A stretch of DNA of 5,012 nucleotides from Bacillota bacterium (GCA_021800315.1 JAJYZD010000253.1:1-5012); one strand, 5' to 3'. Counted from the first letter of the stretch, positions 1 to 5,012 are shown. The notes: a model not told the origin generated them from the sequence alone. Program-made: numbers and translations.

Positions 1-195
1 GATGGCGGGGGCGACGTGTAAGCGTCCTGCCTTATGCCATTCCGCTAAGACTCCCTCCCTCTGCGTAATTAGTGGCCTATGCTAAGGTTTGCTTACGTTG
101 CGAGGAACGGTTATAGCGTTTCGCTCTTGATATCGTACATCAAATATGAGGCAGGGGAGAGGGGCGGGCCGATGCTCTTCCCGGGGTGAACCACT
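1..195. other. Short non-coding tail downstream of the operon
   Basis: No gene is supported here. Bases 61-150 are less G+C-rich than the rest. A weak inverted repeat TTGAT...ATCAA lies at 127-143 and a 4-bp AGCG/CGCT hairpin at 115-125. Neither is followed by a T-run on the minus strand, so I find no intrinsic terminator after the adaptor gene. Transcription may end by Rho or run further left. Confidence 0.5.
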
Positions 196-1371
196 CTAAG
201 GGGCCGCGCTCACCCTGGCACCGTCCGCTATGTCACGGGTGGCGTCCTTGACGATCACCTCGCCAGCCTCGAGCCCGCCGGTTACGGCCACGTTGCCGGT
301 ATCGGAAAGGCCCGTGGTGACGTCCGTATATTGCACGCGGCCACCCACCACCGCCATCACTTCCTGCCGGCCGTCCGGCGCCGTGCGCACGGATTCCCGG
401 GGCACCACCAGAACGTTGTTTACAGTGGCCGTGTCAACGGCCACCCGTACCTTGTAGCCCGACTCCAGCCGGGCCGTAACGGGGAGGGTGACGATCACCG
501 GCACCCGGCGCTGGACTTCCCCGAGGGCGGACTGTTTGGTCACGGCCTGCGGATAGATCTCCGCCACCTTGCCCGTGAGAACGGTAGTGCCCAGGGCGGG
601 GGCGGTGACCGTGGCCGTCTGTCCTACCCGTACGTCCGCCATGTCGTCGGTCAAAATGTCCGCCTTGACTTCCAGCCCTTTCGCCCCCGCCACGGTAGCC
701 AGCGGGCTCCCGGGAGCCACCGCCTCGTCTATCTTGGCGGGCAGGTCCAGGACTGTCCCGGCGACGGGACTGGTAATCACCAACTGACCCTCCTCGGCCG
801 CCAGGTCCTGGTACGACTGCTGCAGACTGTCAACCCGGGCCTGTTCCTGTTGCTGCAGGGAGTTTTGTTCCCGCCAGTTCTCCCGGGCGGTGTCCAGGGC
901 GGTCTGCCCCTGCTCCAACTCCTGCCGCGGGTCGGCCCCCGAGGCATACAGCTGCCGGGTGCGGGTGAAGTCTCTCCGGGCCTGCCGATATGCCAACAGT
1001 GTGTCTTCCAGGTTGGCTGCGGTGGAGGCCAGGGCAGCCTCGGCCTGCGACAGGCCGGCGGCGGCCTGGGCGGTTTGCGCGTCCAGGTTCTGATCCTGCA
1101 GCCTGACCAGGACCTGGCCCTGGGTAACCTGCTGCCCCCTTGCCACGGCGACCTGGACCACCTTTTCCACCGTACCCGCCGTGCCCGTGGTGGCGTCCAG
1201 GTCATATTTTTGGACCGGCCGGACGTAGCCGGTGTCCTGCACCGTGCTGGTAATACTCCCCGGCTCCACGGTCACCATCTTCACCGGCGTCCCGCTCCGG
1301 TTGAGGACGAGCACGACCGCCCCCGCCGCCAGCAGGAGCCCGACACCTGTGTAGACAACTGTTTTCCGCAT
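196..1371 (-). CDS. HlyD/MacA-type membrane fusion (adaptor) protein of an ABC exporter
   Basis: 391-residue adaptor expected to bridge the FtsX-type permease to the space outside the membrane. Seen: a short basic N-terminus (MRK) followed by a hydrophobic helix at about residues 5-23 with no lipobox cysteine, so it is probably an uncleaved anchor. The first half of a lipoyl-like domain lies at about 56-98 and the second half at about 197-229 (ITSPVAGTVLDLP, then APGSPL). Between them is a Gln/Ala/Glu-rich helical hairpin, about 100-195, turning near 142-149. A beta-barrel follows at about 232-310 and a membrane-proximal domain at about 315-388. This is the normal HlyD/MacA order and length. 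The start ATG lies 17 bases after the permease stop; only a G-rich stretch (1382-1387, 10 bases upstream) could serve as ribosome site, so translation may depend on coupling. The stop is TAG. In MacA/AcrA the hairpin tip carries R-x3-L-x6-S for TolC docking; here Arg137 and Leu141 fit but the serine position is Pro148. Family assignment is secure; substrate is unknown. Confidence 0.93.
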   Translation of the reverse strand: MRKTVVYTGVGLLLAAGAVVLVLNRSGTPVKMVTVEPGSITSTVQDTGYVRPVQKYDLDATTGTAGTVEKVVQVAVARGQQVTQGQVLVRLQDQNLDAQTAQAAAGLSQAEAALASTAANLEDTLLAYRQARRDFTRTRQLYASGADPRQELEQGQTALDTARENWREQNSLQQQEQARVDSLQQSYQDLAAEEGQLVITSPVAGTVLDLPAKIDEAVAPGSPLATVAGAKGLEVKADILTDDMADVRVGQTATVTAPALGTTVLTGKVAEIYPQAVTKQSALGEVQRRVPVIVTLPVTARLESGYKVRVAVDTATVNNVLVVPRESVRTAPDGRQEVMAVVGGRVQYTDVTTGLSDTGNVAVTGGLEAGEVIVKDATRDIADGARVSAAP

Positions 1372-1388
1372 CGCGGTTCTTCCCCCCG

Positions 1389-3770
1389 TCAGTCTTGATC
1401 CTTCAATACATCAATCATGTTCAATCCCCCGAGCCTGCGGGTCGCAACCAGGTGGGCGGCCACGACGAAGGCCAGACCGCCCAGGGCGGATATCAGGTAG
1501 GTCTGGGGAAAGACGGCCACAGGTATGCTGTAGAGGTCGCTGTTGAGCGACTCTATATAGCCGTAGGCCAGCAGGTAGCCAAAAGGCAGGCCGAGCACAA
1601 TCCCCGCGAACGATACCAGGATGTTTTCTTTCCACAACAACCGCCCGATCTCTTGCCGGCTGAACCCTATCACCCGCATGGACGCCAGTTCCCGCCTCCG
1701 TTCGGCAAAGCCCATGAGGGAAGCGTTGAAGACAATGAAAAACCCCAGGGCCGCCCCGAAAACGGCCAGTATATCGTCAAAATCGACGTAGTAGACCATC
1801 AGGCTGCGGAAATTGGCCACCTGCGCCTCCTTGTGGGTGACCGAGGCAACGTCGCCCATCTTGCTCAAGGCCAGGTGGACAACCGCGGCCTTGCCCGGAT
1901 CCACCTTCAACATGACTCCGGAAATAAGGTTGTCTTCCCCCAGGATGCGGTTGGCCTCGGACAGGGCCATGTACTCCTCGCCGCCGATGTTCTCGTCGGC
2001 GATCCCGGTCACCCGCACTACGGCCCGGTGCGGGGAACCCAGCGCCAGGACGGTTTTCAGTTCCACCCGGTCTCCGGGCACCACGCCCAGCTTCTGCGCG
2101 GTCAACCGGTCGAGCACTACGCCGTCGTCCGGCAACGAAAGCGGCCGCCCGGTGTCGTCCACCGGCCGCTTCATGGTTCCACCGGGGGCCAGCCCCACCA
2201 GGACCTCGTCGCGGGTCCGTCCTCCGAAAGCGACCTTGACCGGAATCTGCAGGATGGGTTCCGCCCGGACCACGCCGTCCAGGCGGGAGATGTTGAGGAA
2301 TTCGTCTGCGGGTACGGGCGTGGTGAGGCCGACGAAGTAATCATAGCGTTGCTCCGTGAAGAAGTACTTGTCGACCAAATAGTTGATTGAATCGTTCCCG
2401 GCTAAAGACATAACCATCAGGCCTACGGCGGCTACGACCCCGAAAAGGGTGGCCGCAAACCGAAGCCGGTTGCGGGCGGTGGTCCGCAGGGTCATCCGCC
2501 AGGCCGGACTCAAAGTGCGCCAAAGCCGGGACCAGCCTTCCCAAAAGACGCGGCCGCCGCTGGCGGGCGGTTCGGGGCGCATGGACTCGGCGGGATTGAT
2601 ACCCGCAACGCCCCGCGCGGCGATTATCCCGGCCAGGAGGCCGGCCACGGCGGCGAGCAGGACGCCGTAAAACAGGGCCGCGGCGTTAACCCCGCCGATA
2701 ACCCCGGGCAGGTTGAAGAGTTGAGCGTACATCTGCGACAGGAGCGAGGCCAGGTAGATCCCCAGAAGGGATCCCAGTACGCCTCCGGCCAGGGAGACCA
2801 CCAGGGCATAGCCGGCGTAATGCACAACGATCCGCCGGAGGCTTACGCCCAGCGCCTTCATGGTTCCTATCTGCACCCGCTGGCCCTTGATCATCCGCCC
2901 CAGCAAAACGAACTGGATCGAAACCGCCATGACCAGGAATATCACGGGCAGCGTTTGGGACATCATCCGCAGCATGGACAACTCGTTGTCCAGGAGGAAG
3001 TTGCTCAGTTGATCCTTCCTCGCGTAACTGGTCAGGTTGCCGTATGGCCGGAGGATGTCCTCAACCCGGCGGGCCACGGCCCGGGTATCCGCCCCCGGCG
3101 CAAGCATGATCACGACCTGGTTGACCTGCCCGGACAGGTTGAGAATCCGTTGCGCCTGAAAAAGCGGCATCATGACGATGCCGAAGGTTTTGGGGTCGGG
3201 CGCCAGGCTGGCGGCATTCTGAATGGCATAGACGAAATCCGGGCTGATGGCCGTACCCACCACGGTAAGGGACACCTTGCGGCCGCCGGCGATTACGGAG
3301 ATACTGTCCCCAACCCTTATGTCGTTGGCACGGGCGTAGCGTGGATCCAGTAAGACCTCGGTTCGGCCGCCCGGATGCTGATCGAAAAGCCGTCCGCTCC
3401 GTAATTCGAGCAGGTTGACATCGTCCGCCGCACCCGCCGGATAGGTGATGACGCGCAAGGTGCCGCTCCGGGTGTTCCCTTTGAGCACCGGCACGTCTTC
3501 CTCGATGCGGCCGGCGGCCATGGCCACCCCGGGAACCAGGGCAATCCGCGCGACAACTTCCCCGGGTGCCCGGACAATGTCGAAGAAATAGTCGGCGAAC
3601 ATGGTCCGCCGGTAATAGACATCTTTGGTGCGATCCAGGTTGTAGTAGGCCGTGGCCATGGAAACGTAGGTGGCGACCCCCAGCATCACCAGAGCCATCA
3701 TGGCGAAGAACTGGGCCTTTTGGTGCCAGATGGTCCGCCACATTTTTTTGCCCAGTACGCTCATCACCAT
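1389..3770 (-). CDS. ABC transporter permease with two FtsX domains (MacB/LolCE-like superfamily)
   Basis: 793-residue inner-membrane permease. Each half has one helix, a large extracytoplasmic domain, then three helices. Predicted helices are about 20-42, 272-292, 317-345 and 362-386 in the first half, and 436-458, 666-688, 714-737 and 755-777 in the second. The outside domains span about 43-270 and 459-665. After the second helix of each half comes the cytoplasmic segment typical of FtsX proteins: QIGTMKALGVS near 300-310 and ELASMRVIGFS near 694-704. The halves end in NPAESMRPE (392-400) and NMIDVLKDQD (784-793), also family-like. It is about twice the length of a MacB membrane part, so one chain probably provides the whole membrane unit for an ATPase dimer, instead of a homodimer of 4-helix subunits. 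The chosen ATG overlaps the ATPase stop by 7 bases and has GGAGAGG five bases upstream; Met3 in a TGATG overlap is an alternative start. Mechanotransmission is known for MacB and LolCDE; here it is inferred. Substrate unknown. Confidence 0.93.
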   Translation of the reverse strand: MVMSVLGKKMWRTIWHQKAQFFAMMALVMLGVATYVSMATAYYNLDRTKDVYYRRTMFADYFFDIVRAPGEVVARIALVPGVAMAAGRIEEDVPVLKGNTRSGTLRVITYPAGAADDVNLLELRSGRLFDQHPGGRTEVLLDPRYARANDIRVGDSISVIAGGRKVSLTVVGTAISPDFVYAIQNAASLAPDPKTFGIVMMPLFQAQRILNLSGQVNQVVIMLAPGADTRAVARRVEDILRPYGNLTSYARKDQLSNFLLDNELSMLRMMSQTLPVIFLVMAVSIQFVLLGRMIKGQRVQIGTMKALGVSLRRIVVHYAGYALVVSLAGGVLGSLLGIYLASLLSQMYAQLFNLPGVIGGVNAAALFYGVLLAAVAGLLAGIIAARGVAGINPAESMRPEPPASGGRVFWEGWSRLWRTLSPAWRMTLRTTARNRLRFAATLFGVVAAVGLMVMSLAGNDSINYLVDKYFFTEQRYDYFVGLTTPVPADEFLNISRLDGVVRAEPILQIPVKVAFGGRTRDEVLVGLAPGGTMKRPVDDTGRPLSLPDDGVVLDRLTAQKLGVVPGDRVELKTVLALGSPHRAVVRVTGIADENIGGEEYMALSEANRILGEDNLISGVMLKVDPGKAAVVHLALSKMGDVASVTHKEAQVANFRSLMVYYVDFDDILAVFGAALGFFIVFNASLMGFAERRRELASMRVIGFSRQEIGRLLWKENILVSFAGIVLGLPFGYLLAYGYIESLNSDLYSIPVAVFPQTYLISALGGLAFVVAAHLVATRRLGGLNMIDVLKDQD

Positions 3771-4474
3771 TCAATCCTCTCCGGCGGAACCGGCGTGTCG
3801 TTGGTGGTGATTTCAACGATATTGCCGCTACGCATCCGGACGACCCGGTGGCCCATGGCCCCGATGGCGCTGTTGTGGGTGACTATCACCACCGTCGTGC
3901 CGGACTCCCGGTTGATCCCGGCGAGTAGCGACAGGACGGCTTTGCCGGTGTGGTAGTCCAGGGCGCCGGTGGGCTCGTCGCAAAGGAGGAGGCTGGGGTT
4001 TTTCACCACCGCCCGGGCGATGGCCACCCGCTGCTGCTCGCCGCCGCTCATTTGGGACGGAAAGTTGTCCATCCGCTCGCTCAAACCGACCGCCGCCATA
4101 ACTTCCGGCACCGGCAGGGGATGGTCCACCAGCCCGGCGGCCAGTTCCACGTTTTCCCCGGCCGTCAGGTCGGGGATGAGGTTGTAGAACTGAAAGACGA
4201 AGCCCACCGCTTCGCGTCGGTAACGGGTCAGGCGGGCATCCCCCGCCCGGCTCAGGTCTTCCCCCCGGAAAAAGATCCGGCCGGCCGTGGGCTGGTCCAT
4301 ACCGCCGATGACATTCAGCAGGGTGCTCTTGCCCGAACCGCTGGTCCCAAGGATGACCAGCAACTCCCCTTGCCCGATGTCCAACGATATCCCTTCCAGG
4401 GCCCGCACTTCCACGGTGCCCATCGCGTACGTCCTGGCGACCTGGTTTAACCTGATCATCTGACTGTCCGCCAT
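3764..4474 (-). CDS. ABC transporter ATP-binding protein, LolD/MacB-type
   Basis: 236-residue cytoplasmic ATPase that drives the adjacent FtsX-type permease. All nucleotide-binding motifs are intact: aromatic A-loop candidate Tyr16; Walker A GTSGSGKST at 43-51; Q-loop Gln95 in FQFYNLIP; signature MSGGEQQRVAIARA at 142-155; Walker B LLLCDEPT ending at 169 with catalytic Glu167; D-loop ALD at 171-173; switch His200 in IVTHN. The FQFYNLIPDLTAGENV stretch after the Q-loop and the short 236-residue length match the LolD/MacB/FtsE group that partners FtsX permeases, rather than importer ATPases. The signature reads MSGGE in place of LSGGQ, a tolerated variant. The start ATG has AGGAGGG seven bases upstream, which decides it over Met6. 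It is the first gene of the operon; its TGA stop overlaps the permease start, implying translational coupling and a shared complex. The last 12 residues after the conserved fold are probably a non-conserved tail. Function as exporter or mechanotransmission motor is inferred from the partners. Confidence 0.96.
   Translation of the reverse strand: MADSQMIRLNQVARTYAMGTVEVRALEGISLDIGQGELLVILGTSGSGKSTLLNVIGGMDQPTAGRIFFRGEDLSRAGDARLTRYRREAVGFVFQFYNLIPDLTAGENVELAAGLVDHPLPVPEVMAAVGLSERMDNFPSQMSGGEQQRVAIARAVVKNPSLLLCDEPTGALDYHTGKAVLSLLAGINRESGTTVVIVTHNSAIGAMGHRVVRMRSGNIVEITTNDTPVPPERIEW
3776..3782 (-). promoter_or_regulatory. Shine-Dalgarno site of the permease gene inside the ATPase gene
   Basis: GGAGAGG on the minus strand lies within the last codons of the ATPase gene, five bases before the ATG at 3770 and eleven before the alternative ATG at 3764. 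Spacing favours the first ATG. The embedded site and overlapping stop/start suggest that ribosomes finishing the ATPase re-initiate on the permease. Confidence 0.7.
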
Positions 4475-4481
4475 AAGCCTT

Positions 4482-4488
4482 CCCTCCT
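4482..4488 (-). promoter_or_regulatory. Shine-Dalgarno site of the ATPase gene
   Basis: On the minus strand AGGAGGG lies seven bases before the ATG at 4474. It is a near-perfect ribosome site and fixes the start at Met1 over the internal Met6. Confidence 0.85.
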
Positions 4489-4502
4489 GCGGAGTAGCCG
4501 TC

Positions 4503-4534
4503 TATATACGCTTTGTCGGCGGAAAGACTGTAAA
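4503..4534 (-). promoter_or_regulatory. Weak candidate promoter for the operon
   Basis: On the minus strand TTTACA (4534-4529, five of six matches to TTGACA) is followed by TATATA (4508-4503, four of six matches to TATAAT). The 20-base gap is longer than the usual 16-18, so this is weak. A start about 22-24 bases before the ATG would leave a short leader holding the AGGAGGG site. A second candidate further up, TTGAAT (4592-4587) and TATTTT (4567-4562), has a 19-base gap. I cannot choose between them. Confidence 0.22.
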
Positions 4535-4596
4535 TCCTTCGCCGAAACTCCATGCCCGGATAAAATACTTTCCCTCCATTCCCGGTATTCAACCAC

Positions 4597-4614
4597 CACC
4601 TGCTGAAGCAGGTG
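4597..4614. repeat. Perfect hairpin, 7-bp stem with TGAA loop
   Basis: CACCTGC and GCAGGTG enclose TGAA. It is the hairpin nearest to the operon and is not followed by a T-run on either strand, so it is not a standard terminator. Confidence 0.7.
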
Positions 4615-4618
4615 AACT

Positions 4619-4646
4619 GGCTATCGACTGAAAGTCGACTTAAGCC
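4619..4646. repeat. Two-tier hairpin with GAA loop
   Basis: An inner stem TCGACT/AGTCGA (4624-4638) closes on GAA (4630-4632). An outer stem GGCT (4619-4622) and AGCC (4643-4646) encloses it with a small asymmetric bulge (A on one side, CTTA on the other). The AAGTCG of the inner arm (4632-4637) can pair instead with CGACTT at 4662-4667, so two folds compete. Confidence 0.6.
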
Positions 4647-4667
4647 GGAGGAGCAAGCCCCCGACTT
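4642..4667 (-). repeat. 10-bp stem that is continuous only on the minus strand
   Basis: Read on the minus strand, AAGTCGGGGG (4667-4658) pairs with CCTCCGGCTT (4651-4642) around a CTTGCT loop, giving ten pairs of which two are G-U. On the plus strand the same two positions are C/A clashes. If transcribed, the stem favours an RNA made in the direction of the operon. Confidence 0.45.
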
Positions 4668-4670
4668 CGT

Positions 4671-4692
4671 GGTACCCGCCCGCAGGGTGGGT
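4671..4692 (+). repeat. GGTACCC hairpin repeat, copy 1 (GCA loop)
   Basis: Stem ACCCGCCC (4674-4681) and GGGTGGGT (4685-4692), loop GCA, preceded by GGT. One pair is G-T on the plus strand and would be A-C on the minus strand. The following TCAGGGTAG resembles the tail of copy 2. Confidence 0.85.
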
Positions 4693-4739
4693 CAGGGTAG
4701 TTGAGAATTCTTCCGCCCCCCAAAACCCCCGTTTTCCGG

Positions 4740-4761
4740 GGTACCCGCCCGGAGGGTGGGT
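4740..4761 (+). repeat. GGTACCC hairpin repeat, copy 2 (GGA loop)
   Basis: Stem ACCCGCCC (4743-4750) and GGGTGGGT (4754-4761), loop GGA. It differs from copy 1 only in the middle loop base across 22 positions, and its tail TCGGGGTCAG is close to that of copy 1. It starts 69 bases after copy 1. Confidence 0.85.
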
Positions 4762-4778
4762 CGGGGTCAGAGGAGCCG

Positions 4779-4800
4779 GGTACCCACCCGAAGGGTGGGT
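4779..4800 (+). repeat. GGTACCC hairpin repeat, copy 3 (GAA loop, perfect stem)
   Basis: Stem ACCCACCC (4782-4789) and GGGTGGGT (4793-4800), loop GAA. The G-T pair of copies 1 and 2 is here a standard A-T pair, so the stem is kept in a different form. Starts 39 bases after copy 2. Its tail (GACTAAAGC) is unlike those of the other copies. Confidence 0.85.
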
Positions 4801-4811
4801 GACTAAAGCTG

Positions 4812-4828
4812 TCCGCCTGAAAGGCGGA
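4812..4828 (+). repeat. Perfect hairpin, 7-bp stem with GAA loop
   Basis: TCCGCCT and AGGCGGA enclose GAA (4819-4821). The stem sequence differs from the GGTACCC repeats but the loop type and arm length are alike, so it looks like a member of the same structural class and not another copy. Confidence 0.75.
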
Positions 4829-4869
4829 GGTATTAGACCTGGCGGTTGGGTAATAAAAGGACCTGGACG

Positions 4870-4885
4870 GGCTTTCAGCCTTTTT
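4870..4885 (+). terminator. Very weak terminator-like hairpin with T-run, plus strand
   Basis: GGCT (4870-4873) and AGCC (4877-4880) form a 4-bp stem followed by TTTTT (4881-4885). An outer pairing of AAAAGG (4855-4860) with CCTTTT (4886-4891) may add support. The stem is short for an intrinsic terminator. On the minus strand the loop reads GAA, like the neighbouring hairpins. Confidence 0.2.
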
Positions 4886-4914
4886 CCTTTTCGCAAAACC
4901 GTCGCTTGGGCAAT

Positions 4915-4931
4915 CGGCGGTTCCACCGCCG
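4915..4931. repeat. G+C-rich hairpin, 7-bp stem
   Basis: CGGCGGT (4915-4921) and ACCGCCG (4925-4931) enclose TCC, which is GGA on the minus strand. No T-run follows on either side within a few bases. Confidence 0.65.
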
Positions 4932-4944
4932 GCCGGCATGAGGT

Positions 4945-4964
4945 TCCGGCGAATTGACGCCGGA
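4945..4964. repeat. G+C-rich hairpin, 7-bp stem with 6-base loop
   Basis: TCCGGCG (4945-4951) and CGCCGGA (4958-4964) enclose AATTGA. The CCGGC of the left arm can also pair with GCCGG at 4932-4936, so the fold is not unique. No T-run follows. It could be part of the end of a gene unit beyond the window edge. Confidence 0.55.
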
Positions 4965-5012
4965 TTCCGCCCGGGTTGGTATACGGATCGAAAGTAAAGG
5001 CCCGCCTACCGG

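Larger units (their letters stand above)
4597..4707 (+). other. Possible orphan right end of an IS200/IS605-type element (TnpB guide-RNA-like), tentative
   Basis: Seen: a CACCTGC/GCAGGTG hairpin, then GGCT...AGCC enclosing a second hairpin, then a purine-rich link, AAGCCCCCGACTTC, a third hairpin with GGTACCC, and finally GGGTAGTTGA. Known: TnpB-bearing IS200/IS605 elements end in a short series of such hairpins, commonly with an AAGCCCC...CTTC stretch and a terminal TAGTTGA-like tract, and this end doubles as the 3' part of the guide RNA. Inferred: this could be a leftover or non-autonomous end. Against it, no tnpA or tnpB lies on its left, where the ATPase operon sits instead, and I recognise the resemblance only from memory. 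It could equally be an unrelated hairpin repeat family. Confidence 0.25.
4475..5012. other. Non-coding upstream region rich in small hairpins
   Basis: These 538 bases hold no gene I can support. From the operon outward they contain the ribosome site and possible promoter (4482-4592), a structured stretch of hairpins (4597-4692), a C-rich patch (4711-4730), two more copies of the GGTACCC hairpin repeat (4740-4800), a 7-base-pair hairpin (4812-4828), an A/T-rich patch with a T-run (4851-4891), and two G+C-rich hairpins (4915-4931, 4945-4964). Two overlapping minus-strand open frames cross it but lack ribosome sites and simply translate the repeats. No tRNA, CRISPR array or riboswitch family was recognised. 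I see nothing in the last 48 bases. Confidence 0.75.

Noticed and set aside
1..21. End of a plus-strand gene (GAT...GTG TAA) at the left edge
   Set aside because: Only six codons are visible before the stop, which is no evidence of coding.
331..1398. Long plus-strand open frame (355 residues) opposite the adaptor gene
   Set aside because: It mirrors the G+C-rich third codon positions of the real gene, has no ribosome site, and its product is rich in Gly, His, Arg and Pro with no recognisable fold.
1395..2390. Plus-strand open frame (331 residues) opposite the permease gene
   Set aside because: Antisense to clearly conserved FtsX coding sequence, low-complexity composition, no ribosome site.
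3743..3749. Run of seven A on the coding strand near the permease start as a slippage or phase-variation site
   Set aside because: It encodes Lys-Lys naturally (GKKM), is short, and no second frame gives a sensible product.
4671..4800. CRISPR array
   Set aside because: Only three copies, perfectly self-complementary along most of their length, with very unequal spacers (47 and 17 bases) and tails that continue the similarity.
4621..4939. Two overlapping minus-strand open frames of about 100 residues upstream of the ATPase
   Set aside because: Both cross the hairpin repeats in different frames, have no Shine-Dalgarno site, and their peptides only reflect the repeated DNA.
4954..4984. Plus-strand promoter TTGACG with TATAC downstream
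   Set aside because: At normal 17-base spacing the -10 box is TGGTAT; the better TATAC match would need a 20-base gap.
4851..5012. Riboswitch or T-box leader
   Set aside because: I looked on both strands for cobalamin, cyclic-di-GMP, TPP, SAM, glycine and T-box signature segments and found no match; only simple hairpins are present.

Overview
The window carries one complete three-gene operon, all on the minus strand, plus a 538-base upstream region packed with small inverted repeats. Base composition is high in G+C (roughly 60% by eye). All three reading frames use classical Shine-Dalgarno spacing or tight coupling. The protein family mix (LolD/MacB-type ATPase, large double-FtsX permease, HlyD-type adaptor) and G+C-rich coding suggest a bacterium. 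A G+C-rich, possibly thermophilic member of the Clostridia (Peptococcaceae-like) is my best guess, but this is inference from general resemblance and nothing in the window proves it.

Reading along the minus strand from right to left: 5012-4475 is non-coding and full of hairpins. 4474-3764 encodes the ATPase. 3770-1389 encodes an FtsX-type permease of 793 residues whose start overlaps the ATPase stop. 1371-196 encodes a membrane-anchored HlyD/MacA-type adaptor. 195-1 is a short tail in which I see no gene and no convincing terminator.

The three proteins should form one machine. The ATPase supplies ATP hydrolysis. The permease is two fused FtsX modules, each with a large extracytoplasmic domain, and transmits the stroke mechanically across the membrane. 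The adaptor, anchored by one N-terminal helix, forms a coiled-coil and lipoyl-domain conduit outside the membrane. This is the MacB/LolCDE-like (type VII) ABC design. The substrate cannot be told from the sequence; lipids, peptides, antibiotics or signalling molecules are all possible. No TolC-like outer-membrane gene and no regulator lie in the window.

The most unusual part is 4597-4964. It holds at least eight short stem-loops, most with a three-base G-N-A loop on one strand or the other. They include three copies of a GGTACCC...GGGTGGGT hairpin whose loop varies only at its middle base and whose wobble pairs point to folding of the plus strand. Part of this stretch (about 4597-4707) resembles the structured right end of IS200/IS605-type elements, where the guide RNA of TnpB lies. 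That link rests on recollection of such ends and no transposase or tnpB gene is present, so it is offered as a hypothesis.
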